DNA of 64,000 nucleotides, taken from contig OU612067.1 of assembly GCA_914767715.1 (NCBI GenBank), forward strand, positions 18,111,001 to 18,175,000. The letters are read 5' to 3'. Under the pieces are notes generated by a model that worked only from the letters and a program-made list of their open reading frames with translations, was not told where the DNA came from and did no database searches. The stretch is from Membranipora membranacea (lineage: Eukaryota; Bryozoa; Gymnolaemata; Cheilostomatida; Membraniporidae). A program made the translations under genes and the position numbers. Of the stretch, positions 51,490 through 63,767 are shown piece by piece; the first letter of the stretch is position 1, and the number at the start of each line of letters is the position of its first letter.

Positions 51490-54400
51490 TTGTCAATCTT
51501 TGAAAATTCAGATGATCTCACTTACATCAGAGAGAATGGCTTACATACTTCGAGGATGACCGCCAACTTTGTAGATGAAGGTCCTGGCAATATGGCAAAA
51601 CAGTTTTTCAATATATGTATTGGCCTGGCCTGGCCCCCAACAAAAATCGATCAAATCATGGCCTTCCCTCCAACTCAAATCACCAGCCAACACCAAAACA
51701 GCATCACCTGTGAGGAGACCAGCACCCTCTACCTATGTGGTGCCTGCCATGCAGTTGTCACATGGGAAAAACCTGCTGTGCTATGTAATATCTGTGAAAT
51801 TTGGTATCATGCTGAGTGTCATAACATAAACTCCAAAGATTACAGCATGCTTGGCCATTCTAGTGCTGACTGGACCTGCCACAACTGCGTACCTCATGAC
51901 GCCACAGCCAACCCCACCAGTGTGGCTTTCTCTCTCACGAACTCAAGTGTATCAAGCATTCCATCTCTTGACCTTGAAAATGAAGGAGGACCTAAACATT
52001 CCTCCTCACCAACCAAACCAAAACCATCATGGACTAGGGGGAAACCTCTGAAAGTAATAAATATCAACTACCAATCTCTAGTTGGGAAGAAGGGAGCCTG
52101 GTCTCACCTGCTCTCTAGAACCAGGCCAGACGTGATAATCGCCACCGCAACATGGTTAAATAAAACAGTACAAAACAACGAGCTTGAGATGCCTTACTAC
52201 AACATATATAGGAAAGACCGGGAGTCCAGCCTTGGAGGGGGTGTCCTGGTAGCCGTTGCTGACAACATACGATCTTCGATTGTTGCCACCAAATTGGATG
52301 CTGAGCTATTGTGGGTAAAAGTCTCTTGTCGGGGTCAGAGAGATCTCTTGGTTGGTAGCTTCTACAGAGCGAGAGCCGCAGACAAGACTTCACTCCCTGC
52401 TCTGTTCTCATCCATTGAGTCAATCACCAAAAATCGAGCCTACGACATACTGTTAGGAGATGATTTTAACCTGCCCGGTTGGGACTGGAAATCACTTTCT
52501 CTCAAGCCAAAATGTCCCTTCCCACAGCTTCATCTAGACTTCCTCGAATCAGTCAACAACTTTGAGCTAAAACAGCTAGTCGAGGAGCCAACCAGGAGAA
52601 ACCAAAACAACACACTGGACCTCGTGCTTACCAACACACCTCAAAGGATCAACAAAACACTGGTTCTCCCTGGAGTCAGCGATCGTGATATCCCAATGGT
52701 GGAACGTTCCCAGAAAACCTGCTCCATCAGACAAGAGCCACGTAAGATCCCGCTCTATCGCAAGGCCGACTGGGCCAGCCTCAGGAACGAGCTTCAGCAA
52801 ATCACAAAACATTTGGCGAAAGTTGTTGACGAGCCAAAAAAAATTTGGAACACCCTCAACAGGCCATCAGAGACAGCTGCAACAACCACATACCAACAAA
52901 ATAGCCAAAAAGAAAGACTCAGTTCCCTGGATGAGCCCACACCTTACCAACCTGATAGCCAAGAGAGACAATCTGCGTAAAAGAAGTAAACGAAGCTGCA
53001 AAGTCAACACCGAGCAAAGATACAAGAAATACAAGAACGAAATCCAACGTCTGATGCGGAAAGAACACCGACAATACGTCCACAGCCTATTAGAAGAACA
53101 AGACGGAGAATCGAAGAGTACCAACAAACGATTCTGGACATATATAAAGCACAGACGTGGCGATAGCAACACCATCTCAGCTATCAAGGCCCAACACCGC
53201 CTCATCACTGACAAAAAAGGTATCGCAAATGCCCTGAACCGCCAATTTCAGTCTGTCTTCTTCACAGCTGACTCAACTAAAACCCAAGCTGGACAACATT
53301 CAAACCTCCCTCCCATGAAACATCTAACCATCGCTAGGAAAGGGGTCCTGAAATTACTGACAAACCTGAAACCAAACAAAGCCTCCGGGCCTGACGGGAT
53401 AAGTGCCATAGTATTGAAAGAAGCAGCATCTGAGCTCGCTGGACCACTGTGCAACATCTTCAACATGTCACTTCAGTACTGCTCTGTCCCCGATGACTGG
53501 AGACATGCGAATGTCACACCCATCTTCAAGAAGGGAGACAGGAGCAAACCAGAGAATTATCGACCTATCAGCTTGACTTGCATTGCAAGCAAATTGATGG
53601 AACATATCGTCACCAGCCGTATGATGAAGTACATAGAAGGCGACAAAATGCTTCACCCTCAACAACATGGATTCAGAGCTAAACTGAGCTGTGAAACCCA
53701 GCTGGTTGAATTGATATCGGACATCTCGAAAGATCTTGATGCAGGAAATGAAGTTGATGCATGTCTGCTCGACTTCAGCAAAGCCTTCGATAAGGTAAAC
53801 CATCCAAAACTCCTCCAGAAGATGAAATAAGGTGGCATAGGCATTGCAAGGAGTCTCATCTGATCTATGTGCTGTGACCTCTGGTGTACCACAGGGCTCT
53901 GTCATTGGCCCATCCCTCTTCCTGCTTTACATAAACGACCTTCCTAGCTCAGTTACATCCCATGTGAGACTCTTCGCAGATGATACAATCATATATGCCA
54001 TGACTGATAAGTCACACCAGCTCAAGGAAGATCTGCGCAAGCTAGAGAAATGGGAACTCGACTGGAACATGGAGTTCCACCCCTCCAAATGCGAGTTTGT
54101 CCGTTTCGGTAGAAAACGCACAAGTGCAGAGCCCCCCTCCTACCAACTACACCAGGAAGTCATCCCCAAGGTTGACACCATCAAATACCTAGGAGTAAAA
54201 GTACAAGAAGATCTCAAATGGAACTCTCATATTGAGTACATTACCAGCAAAGCCTCAACAACACTAGGCTTCATAAAGAGAACCATACCGCCACAGTCCA
54301 CCAACCTTCGTGTGAAAGCCTACAAACAACTAGTGCGTCCAGTCCTCGAATATGCATCTAGTGCCTGGGATCCTCTCCCAAAGACACTTGCCACCAAAGT

Positions 54401-54750
54401 TCAAGCAGTACAGTGAAGATCAACCCGTGCTGTGTTCAACATATCCCGAACCAGCCATGCCTCAACTACCAGCATCCTTCAGAAACTGAACTGGGAGAAG
54501 CTCGAGGACCGACGAAGCCACAGGCGTCTCTGCCTGTTTAGAGCCATGCACTTCAAGGAGGTGAACACTGACATCAAAAAATATGTCTATATGACTGACT
54601 AACAATGCAGCGCACGCCGCCACAACCAACAGTACCGAGTGGATCATCGCAACACCATGTCCCACATGAACTCGTTCTACATCAACACGAGCCGCTCTTG
54701 GAACCAACTGGATCCCCAAAGCAGACATCTCTGCCCCCCTGGTTAGCCCA
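51490..54750 (+). mobile_element. Degenerate non-LTR retrotransposon (PHD, endonuclease, RT)
   Basis: Order: a PHD-type zinc finger (CGACHAV...CNICEIWYHAECH...WTCHNC) around 51725-51890; an apurinic-type endonuclease (VININYQ, DFNLPGW, ending SDRD where SDH is usual) to about 52710; then RT after a frame change, with NKASGPDG, PIFKKGDRSKPENYRPISL, HGFRAKLSCETQ, DFSKAFDKV, SGVPQGSVIGP and the catalytic FADD. Frame breaks occur near 52715, a stop and about 25-codon deletion near 53828-53850 between DFSKAFDKVNHPKLL and SGVPQG, and stops after 54414 and near 54600. Not autonomous now. The tail is near 54850. Confidence 0.9.
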
Positions 54751-55439
54751 CATCCCGTCCCTCCCGTTTTCTGGCAATTGAACCTCGGAACGTTAACGGA
54801 CCATGAGCTGCCACATGTCCAGAACCTTCTACACTAAGAAGTGGAGATTACTCCGGCAAGTATCAAGTAAGTAAGTATTTCCTGCCATCTAGAATAGAAA
54901 GTAAGGGTTATTGGTCTTGAGGGCATGTTTTACTTCAACATGGAGTAACAATCAGTTGGCACAGGACATGGAGGTACTAGTAGTTAATCATGGGACTTAA
55001 ATGTCTTCACATTGCCAATGTCCATTATCAACCATGGAAATTGGCAAGGTGAAGGCGTGTAAGTCCCCGGGTCCATGTGTTTAATATATGTTAGTTTGTT
55101 GGTCCCACACACCTGAGTTGGGATCAGTAAGTAAGTACCTAATTAATTTTATGGTAAAGTAAATTTAGTTGGTTTCATCTACTCGGGGATCTGATCTACT
55201 CTATTCAATGTATGGGTGGGGAAAGAAGAGCCAATGCCAGGTCATATGATGCTTCCAGGACAGTACCTTCAAACTTGACATTGCCTAATATAGGTTATTG
55301 CATAAGATGAAAATTTGACCAGAAGTGGTTTAAACCGACAACCCTCGGATCTCTGAGCAAGCCTAGGCAGGCACTCTAACAAATGGGCTATCAGAACATG
55401 TGATTGAATTTTCATAATCTTTGACCAGATCAAAGCCAG

Positions 55440-55697
55440 TCCAAAACTTTTGACAATGTCAAGGTCGAATGTGCTTTCCTGAAAGTACCGTATAACCTGG
55501 CATCAGGGAGAATCTCTGCTGGCATTGACTTATCTTCTACCCACCCAACAATCAAAGCCAACACAGTGGCTTATGTCATCCGCCCCAGCATGCCGCCATC
55601 ACTGATTCAGTTTAGAGATAAAGCATATCAGTCCCTCGTGAGTCCCATATCTCAGTACTCTGCCACTGTATGTGGCTCTTCTCTAGCTACAGTGCAA
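55440..55697 (+). pseudogene. Second LINE RT C-terminal fragment
   Basis: Translated piece PTIKANTVAYVIRPSMPPSL then KAYQSLVSPISQYSATVC aligns with the segment of the 51490-54750 element that reads RTIPPQSTNLRVKAYKQLV. Ends in a stop. Confidence 0.65.
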
Positions 55698-56629
55698 TAG
55701 ACTCAGATTGAGTAGTCCAGCGCAAGGCAGTCAGTCAATGTCATAAGAGCCAGTATGGTTATAATAATGACAAAGATTGACAAATTTGTTAGCTCAAGCA
55801 GTTACCTGTGTGTGATTTGCTCCCTGGCCTTCGACTCTAAAGTTTGTTATTTGGGGGAGAAAGGGTGATGGCCAATGGTGAGATTCTCTTCTTGCTCGAT
55901 CTAATTTGCTGACACACACCTAGGAAGAGTGGTCAGAGGCCTACTGTGAATGTGGGTCGGAAGTCCATATGACTTCTGCATTTCCTAGCAGCTTCTTATG
56001 GAGTGGGTACTTACCTACCGGTAATCTGCACTTCATAGGATTAATATAATATAAAATAAGCAAAACTGTAATAGGCAACTGGGCAGTCATGCAAAAACGT
56101 TGCCTCACCCATGTCAACCATATATGGTCACATGTTATAAGGCTGAGCAAAGCACCAAACTTCATCACTCTACTCAACATATTCACTTGATTGCTTGCTA
56201 TTGTGATTGTTGTGCATGGTCTCATATGTCCTAGTGACTTGATCGGCATATGAAATTATATATCTATATACTATGGCACACCAAAGTTGTACAGTACATT
56301 TGAAACTGTTTGTATAATTATGTGTCGAAGACATAACGTAGATAGTAGTATCAGTAGTCTGTATTGTAGACAACTGAATTTGTGCTGACAACGTCAAACT
56401 ATGATGCTATAAACGGTAGCCACATGTTTGTTGTATGAGTTTTGTTGTATGAGTATTGTTGTTTGAGTATGCAGTACCTAAATTTATATCTCATAATTGA
56501 TGCCTATGAAATATTGAAGTAGCTGCCCAAACTTTTCTTTATTTTGTCTTCATTTCTTAATAATGAAATCCAACGTCTTACCTTGATTTCATACCGTAAA
56601 TTAAAATAATAAAATTCTTGCATTTTAGG

Positions 56630-57559
56630 ATGAGAGGGAAGAAAACAGTTCGTTCAAAACCTGACTGGATCCTCCAAGACAATGCCAACATATTATCCAG
56701 ATTTGGATGGTCATCTAGCTATAGCTATAAGAAGGCGATGGTTGCGGTATTTGTATTTCTGATTTTCTTATTCCTGTTCAGAGAGCCTATTATAAAGTAA
56801 GTATTATAGCAGTGATCTATGAATTTCGTTATCTGGTTTGCCCATTATGTTACTAGATGTTACTGAAATCATCATGTGCATACTAATTAGTGAGTGGGAC
56901 GAGGGTGGTTCCAACGTAGATCTAGTTTGATACATTTTGCCTGCCTTTTGGGTCGCTCCTGTTCTACTAATGGTTTGAACTAGAGATTTATCCGTTATTT
57001 GACCGGCCTCCTGTGGAAAAAGTGAGGAAAAAACAAGGACTGAGGTCCCATACAAAGAGAGAATAGTTCAACGGATGTCCCACATATTTTGAATGACATC
57101 TCTGGGAGTGCAGAACTTGAGTCAATAGAAATCAAGAATCCCAACACATCCAGACACTTATAATGTAATGTTTATGTACAAAGAATATCAAGCTACCTTA
57201 TCCACAAACTGAACCAGAGCTTATTGAATCATGGGAAGGGCCTGGATAAGATCTGACCAAATAGTGGTGATGAAGCGGATAACTTTGAGTTACTCGGGAC
57301 TTAATTCTAACCGAAACCCCCACTTGCTGGCTGGTTGAAGAGGGAGCAACTCCAAATGTAGGCAAATTGGATCATGATTGGATCAATGAACTAAAGAGGT
57401 TTAGTTCATTGATTGGATCATGATTATTTTTACTTTCTCCCCTTTGCCATATATTGACAGTCTATACCTATTGACAGTCTATACATATATTGACAGTCTA
57501 TATATCGACAGTCTATAATGAAAAACATTAGTAATAATGAATTGTTGCTGACAATAAAA

Positions 57560-57600
<41 letters not shown>

Positions 57601-59382
57601 CACAACCTTAGAGATAATATAAAGATTGTGTCCATTTTTCAGCTCACGCTGACAACAATGCATTTTGTGAGCAACCCAAGTGACTGAATATTTGAGTAAT
57701 TGTGTACCAGAGAATTTTTGTCATTGAGGCATGACATTATATTGGTCTGATCGGTTTTCAGATGGATCAGCGCTTTGCCTGAACCTCCTACTATAGAGTT
57801 GGGCCGCTGTGAGGCTGATGGTGATTTAAAGGTAGATCATGTTCATATCACACCATCAACGAGTAGTGAGGGGATAATGATCTCATTCTCTACCAATGTG
57901 AAGACAAATAACATGATTTCAGTGCAGTATGGTACTACTGATGAGCTTGGATATGAAGCATTTGCATCTCAACAAAAGGTAAGATGTTGCAGCTGATATG
58001 TTGATTGCAGATAATCTGCAGTTACCCTACAGATTATCCCTTACATAAACACACATATTCAGTCAAGTCACATAATGCTTTGGATGGTGATTGGGATTTC
58101 CTAAATGTTCCATCAGTACGCTTAGCTGTTAGTTAACTATTAAAATATTTCTATCACAAGAGAATGACTTGAAGTCTTCGAAGCAACCAACATGTACTAC
58201 AATTCAGGTTTTGATCAAACAAACCAAGCATACCATACCAGAGTATAGTGATTCATGTCTGTATGGGGCGATTATATTTTGTAGTTGGATGATGAAGCAA
58301 GTTCATACCCGTACATCTATAATGCCTACATCCTGGTGCTCTCCCCTGGTCATATCTACTATTATAGAATTTCATGTGGATCAGTAAATACAGGAACCTA
58401 CAATTTCACAGCTTGGAAAACAAGTAACAATTGGAAACCTCATATAGGCATAATTGGGGGACAGTTCTCTCCGTCACTCACACACAAACTTACCCATGTA
58501 GAATCCCCTCTATCATTGATTATTGATAATGGTATTGCGGAAAGCTACAACGATGACTATTCGAGCTCAATCAAAGACATAGCTGTACATGTGCCATTTC
58601 TGCTGACACCTTATGGGTTACAGCAAACCCGTGTCAATCAGCATAGAAACTACCGGTTCCCGTTGCCTAAAGCTGGCTGGCCTGTAGAGAAACTGACATA
58701 TCATACTGTTCTTGGCCCAGCTATCATCATAGGCCTGAACAGCTTCAGTGAAGATGACCAGATTCTGATTCGATCAGTTGAATACGAGCTAATAACAGCA
58801 AAGAGACTTAGATCTGCCATACCATGGCTTATACTAGTCTCACATGACATGAAGTTTTGTTCCAACAGTGGAGCAGACACTTGTAGACAGTTTCATAAAC
58901 TTCTCCTTCAGTATGAGGTAGATGTACTCATTCAGGCTGGTAGTATTGCCAGTCTGTTTGCATCTGAACACTCAAAGAAAAAGATTGACCCCAACAGTGG
59001 TTTATTGTTCAAAAACGCATCTGACCTCTGTGAAAAAGAGAGCCGAAAATGCAACAACTATGACTTGCTGGATTTGAAATTTGAGCAACCTGATACATTA
59101 TGTATAGATGTCTATCAGCAGTCTGATACAGATCAAGTTTTAAATGTGAAAAAATTTTGTTATTTTAAAACAGTATCGATGGAGCGCTTCAGGTCATCAG
59201 ATGTTCATGGCGAGACAGTTATATCGTATGACAAGACAGCATGGCTGTCAATGGTCATTATCTTGGCTCTTATGATTTTACTTGGTTTAGTATTTCATCG
59301 ATATCTTTATAGCAAAGTATGTATTTTTATGGAATCAGGCGACGGGGCACCCCTCTATCATGGCAAACTTTATCCTGTTTGA
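56630..59382 (+). CDS. Membrane-anchored purple-acid-phosphatase-like protein, probable pseudoenzyme
   Basis: Four exons in phase: 56630-56796, 57762-57978, 58163-58207 and 58285-59382, 508 residues. An N-terminal TM (about 36-50, VAVFVFLIFLFLF) is followed by a fibronectin-like PAP N-domain (SPGHIYYYRISCGS) and a metallophosphatase-like domain. A C-terminal TM (WLSMVIILALMILLGLVF) and short tail follow. Aligned by motif order, the metal-binding signatures are replaced: first GD by GG (201-202), second GD by DN (224-225), GNHE by PYGLQ (252-256), and the terminal GHxH by AGSIAS (361-366). Only SHD (His330) keeps its His. Known PAPs need these Asp, Asn, Tyr and His ligands, so catalysis is unlikely. 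Intron 3 is only 77 nt. The gene converges with the selenoprotein candidate. Confidence 0.82.
57446..57520 (+). repeat. Short tandem repeat, about 15-bp unit
   Basis: Four tandem copies of an ATTGACAGTCTATAC-like unit in an intron of the phosphatase-like gene. Confidence 0.8.
57561..57598. repeat. TA dinucleotide microsatellite
   Basis: Nineteen TA units in intron 1 of the phosphatase-like gene. Confidence 0.95.
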
Positions 59383-59508
59383 AAGTATCGAATCCCTACA
59401 GGATCGTTTACTGCCGGTTTCAGCCAGTCTTGAAGTGCCTATTACCAGTCATGCCTCACTTGCCATATTTATGCAGAGTCCTTATTCCTTACTACTATTT
59501 TTGAGTGA

Positions 59509-59514
59509 TTTATT
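59509..59514 (-). terminator. Polyadenylation signal of the DsbA-like gene (predicted)
   Basis: AATAAA on the minus strand about 140 nt beyond the SECIS-like element and 372 nt after the stop. It overlaps the 3' region of the plus-strand gene. Confidence 0.45.
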
Positions 59515-59553
59515 ATATTCGGACCCTTCAACTATTCAGAATCATCAAAATGT

Positions 59554-59559
59554 AATAAA
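59554..59559 (+). terminator. Polyadenylation signal of the phosphatase-like gene (predicted)
   Basis: AATAAA 171 nt after the stop at 59382. Use of both this and 59509 would overlap the two convergent 3'UTRs. Confidence 0.45.
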
Positions 59560-59651
59560 AAAGTATAAAATGTGAGAATGTAAGTGAAAAAAATCATCAA
59601 TCATCAGTACGACATTGTGTCTGCTGTGACTCATCACAGGAGCAAATGGTG

Positions 59652-59714
59652 AAATTCTTACCATCAACTGCATATCTTATCTTGTTTCGAAAATGCAGCT
59701 TCATCAATGAATTT
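59652..59714 (-). promoter_or_regulatory. SECIS-like selenocysteine insertion element
   Basis: In the 3'UTR, 172 nt after the TAA stop. Minus-strand order: helix I AAATTC (59714-59709); short internal loop; core ATGA (59704-59701); helix II AGCTGCAT; apical AAA (59687-59685); helix II return ATGCAGT; core TGAT (59666-59663); internal loop; helix I GAATTT. Spacings are 13 nt from ATGA to AAA and 18 nt from AAA to TGAT, within the ranges known for eukaryotic SECIS. Helix I pairs 6 of 6; helix II pairs 7-8 with one G-T. Confidence 0.8.
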
Positions 59715-59885
59715 TTGTATCATTTGCTCTTGTGTTGAGGAAATGCAGGATGTTAATTGTAACCATTTAAAAACACTATTGTGAAAATTGATATATCCAG
59801 TGAAGGCTCAACAGGAAGAGCTTAGTATGGAACTTGAAGACTGTCAGTTATCTGAATCATTACTTTAGTAGGTGATGATTGGAAT

Positions 59886-62596
59886 TTATATTTTTGAGGA
59901 GAGAGATTTGAAGACTCCAACAAACGTATTAACGTCCTGAGCACCAGAAAATGCTGGCTTTCCATTGATAATGAAGAACGGCACACCTACAAAAGGTAAG
60001 ATAACAAGAGGTTAATAAAACATAGCTGGTTTTCCATCTCTGCCACACTCTTTGAGCACATCCCAACATTAGTCCGGAGGCAGCCTCCTATCTTTCACTT
60101 CCGATTAGAAAATTGGCCAAATAGAGTTTGACAGCGCAATGATGTACCTTATATCCTATTGGAAAATAGCCGAAACCGCTGCCAGCAAAAAGAATGTGAT
60201 GAAATAATAAAATAGTTTCAAAACTTGCAAATTCTGAAAGAGCATGTCAGAGTCAGTGGGTGTATAAGTTTATATGGATCTTAGACAGGACAATGTATAC
60301 AGCTAATGTGAGGCACTTAATTGTGGTTGACCTAACATAACTACATTGGATTGTGTAGAAGCAATGATATATAAAGATATCATTACTTTACAGTCAACAT
60401 TCCAGGTTTTTCGTTGATTACACGATCAATTTTTATCGGATATTCAGTTTGAAATTGCTTTGCATTCAGCAGCATCTTGTTGTTAATGTGGTGTTGTTTT
60501 TTCCAAGAAATTAATTAAAATTAATATTAAACTATTCGTGACCAGCCCGCCAAATCTGTTGCAATTTTCAGACTCAAAATCCAATTGAAATTGATTGAGT
60601 TATCAATAAAAAACCTGGTATATGGACTGCAAGTCAATGATAACACCAATCGTCCTACACAATTCAACTTCGTATCGTCACTCACGATTAAATGTCTCAA
60701 TGCTAAAGCTCCATACAGTGTCCTGTCTAGGTTTACGGTTATCCATAATGATTTGCCAAAAAATTGTTGCAACCATAAAAATATATATAAATATTTATAT
60801 GTTTATGGTTGTAACAAACCCATAAATCCCCTGTAAAAAACTATCATTGAAGCGAAACTACTTGTTCAGTTTTTTTTGTGTGTGGATAACTGGCATGAGA
60901 AACCTGTACAGATCTGATATGTCAACAGTGAATTTGTGATGACCTTACCATTGTACCCATAAGTTTTCTATGTTCTGCGTAAACTTTAAACGGTAGAAGT
61001 TTTCAAGCTACCCTCATGGTGAGATATGGGTTTGTTGCAACATTTCGTCTGTTAAAAGCCCCTCATTTCCCAAGTACACCTTGTGTGCTATGATCACAGT
61101 ATGGGCATATTGAGTTCCCTCTACTTCAAATATATCTTTGAAACACTAGTTAATGTAGTCTGGGTCTCGCCTAATACAAAATCATTGTAGTTTGGTACCT
61201 GTCTGAACCTTAGACCTCCACTGCATTGCCTCTTGTTCAGCAGAATCTATATTAGACTGATCATCCATGTAACTTTTGTACTTAACCATATCGAACCCCA
61301 TCTTCTGTGCAACCTGGTCTAAAAGGTTCCGGTCTGGGTAAACTCCATCCGTGAAGTATGCCTTAAAATGTTCAAAGCACAATTGATTATTCATCAGAGA
61401 AACAGATATTCCTTTTGTAGGAATGTTGTACTATCTAGTGTCTCAAGAAGTATGCCAAGGCTAGGGACTTTTAGACAGAACAGTCCCTCATATGAAGAAG
61501 TCTGCAAGATGGTAAGGAACTTTTATGATTGTATTGGTCCCAAAAAAATTTCAACAAGAAAACCTACCTGAAATATGTATTCCTGGACTTGGTTTTGGAT
61601 AGACATTGATGAATCAACAGTTTTGCAGTACTGCAGCATGGCGTGACCAACAATAGTGTTAGGGAATTTCTGACATTTCCCAGTGAAGTCTATACCAACT
61701 GATTGCCCTGCCCGGTACAGATTACCTGTCTTGCTAATAATTGAAAAAAAAACTGTATATATCCAAATCATCAACATCCAAATGATTATAATAATTCATT
61801 GTCTATTGTTGCTTTCGATCATATTCACCCAGTGTTCTGATTCATAATAGGAGGAAAGTTACCAACATCAGGGAGTAATCTTCTTGTAAATTTTGCAAGC
61901 TGTGAACTAAGATGGTTGAAAATACTACAGAGGCAATCAAAAGAAAAATAATCCCGATGACTTTACCAGGCCAGAAGCAGGATTATAATATGATTAAAAA
62001 AACTGAAAAGCAAGCACTTATGGTGATTCAGCAGTTTACAAATCAGTGCCTAATATTGACCAGGATATTACCAGTAACCGAGCATTATATATCCTGTTAG
62101 TCTGTTGTATGATTTATTTTTTGACATTAAGTTTGGTTTATTGAACTGAGCAGGAGGCTTAGTGAAACTCGCAACAGGATCAGGGGCAATGTTAGCAAAT
62201 AATATTGTTTTTTCCTGACCTGATAGTTTTGTATTGAGAGGGTTTCTCAACTCCTTCAAGGGGTATTCCAGGCCGGAGGAGAAATGGCTCCCATGTCACT
62301 GTGAAGTCGTACAAGCTTGCTGTCTGCTGCATTGCAGCCTCCAGCTTTCGCTTGCCGACCCAACACCAAGGTCACATGATGTCACTAATTGGAAAAAAAA
62401 GGTCCCATTCATTACAATAGAGAGGTCAAACTATAAATTGTACAATAGCTGTATAACTTTTCACATAAACATATTTTCTTTGCCTTATTAGCAGTTTAAA
62501 TTTAATAATCATGAAGTGTAACAGATTCACGGCCTCACACACCTATAAAACTCACCTCACAACTTGGATGGACAACTTTTGCTTCATCTTTAACAT
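59886..62596 (-). CDS. DsbA/FrnE-family thiol oxidoreductase, candidate selenoprotein (Sec18)
   Basis: Thioredoxin-fold oxidoreductase of the DsbA/FrnE (2-hydroxychromene-2-carboxylate isomerase-like) family. Exons: 62596-62556, 62384-62220, 61733-61568, 61361-61199 and 59986-59886 (TAA), joined in phase, 211 residues. Start ATG 62596 (or Met4 at 62587). Strand beta1 reads KLSIQVVSDIM, then TGA at 62374-62372, then PWCWVGKRKLE: TGA stands exactly at the first Cys of CPWC, and reading continues without break to the end. Family landmarks follow: WEPFLLRPGIPLEGV, AGQSVGIDFTGKC, PNTIVGHAML, AYFTDGVYPD, and the cis-Pro/C-terminal GVPFFIINGKPAFSGAQ. With the SECIS-like stem downstream, the TGA is best read as selenocysteine. 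The alternative, a nonsense mutation in a dying gene, is weakened by lack of any other damage. Confidence 0.88.
60273..60747. mobile_element. Non-autonomous hAT-like MITE, copy 2 (diverged, reverse)
   Basis: Homologous in opposite orientation to 11181-11632: shared CAGTGTCCTGTCTAGGTTTA end, GTGAGGCACTTAATTGTGGT and AATCTGTTGCAATTTTCA interior. Ends TATGGAT/ATCCATA; one TIR has lost about 10 bp. It lies in the last intron of the DsbA-like gene. Confidence 0.75.
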
Positions 62597-63767
62597 CCCA
62601 ACCAAACTTGTATTTATGAAACAACAGAGTGTCAACCTGAAAAGAAAATTTTGTGTGTGCTTTGATGGCCGATATATAAACATAGACATAGTTACTTCTT
62701 CAGCGTTTCACATAACCTTGTGATTCCATAAATTCCTTCATTGTACTGATATACGAACAAGAGCATTTGTATTCTTGATCGATTCATCTTTGCAGCACAT
62801 GATGACTGCTAGGGGTCATCTACTCTATTAATTGCTGTGGGCTCGAACGAGTGCCAACATACAGGCGAGATAAGGACATGCTTGCGAAAGGTAGACACTT
62901 GAGATAAAACATTGAGATGGTAAAACGGGTGGCAAATCATGCCCATGCTTTCCAGCCCCGAAGAGACAAACAATGAAAATAGTATAAGCTCAGTTGTCCT
63001 TTCATCTACATTCAGTGTAATCATAGGCTAGTACCACAGGCGGAGCATGGACTCAAGATGTAAAAGGTTTTGCTTTTTCTCAAAGGCCTCGTTTTGTTTT
63101 GCCATGTTATAATAAAGAGTAATCGCCCGCTTCAATTTTGAAGGTATTAGGCAATATGGCAAGCCATTATCCATTAATTGATTCCAGGTAGGTCAGGTAG
63201 TACTAGACAAACAGTGGGGTTTGCTGAACCTGGGACCTCATGATCCCAAGCCAACCGCCCCTAACAGGATCTATATCCCTGGTCCCTTGTCAAAGCAAGG
63301 AGTAACAGGTTCAATTCTGTTTCTGCTCCTCCTTAGCCGAAGTCTCATAAATAGAATAAAAGACCCTAACAAAACACTCAAAAAAGAGGGGCCTTTGTTG
63401 AGATAAAGCCTAGCCCTAGTAGTAGTCACCAAGCTCACACCAGTCAACTCTCTTTGCTCACACTGCAATCAATAAACTCAATACGTTGCTCCAATACCGA
63501 GCTAATGCTAATCTTCTCCCACTCCAACAAGGAGATAACTCTTCGACTGACTCCTCAGTGAGTGATAGTTGTTCTAGTTTTAGATTGCTGTTAGTCTTAC
63601 CAACCCCTACCCTTGGTCTTAGTCAGTAGACTGAGTGTGTTGGCTCTGTTTGGCTGAGAAATGAATTTTTGAGCGAAGTTTGCTTTTAGTCTCAAAGCTG
63701 CAAAACATTTCTCAAGACTTTCCACACCAACTCTTTTTGAGGCTATTGTTGCTATAGTGATTGAAAG
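62597..63767. other. Divergent promoter region, no gene recognised
   Basis: About 1.2 kb between the minus-strand selenoprotein candidate and the plus-strand RIIAD1-like exon. No convincing exon; a 5' exon of the minus gene may end at 62640 (acceptor TTTTCAG). Confidence 0.4.

Noticed and set aside
53468-53905. Minus-strand open frame of 145 codons
   Set aside because: It is antisense to the reverse-transcriptase region of the LINE.
62372-62374. TGA in the DsbA-like gene as an ordinary inactivating stop
   Set aside because: It falls on the catalytic Cys codon, the rest of the gene is undamaged, and a SECIS-like stem follows in the 3'UTR; kept as an alternative only.
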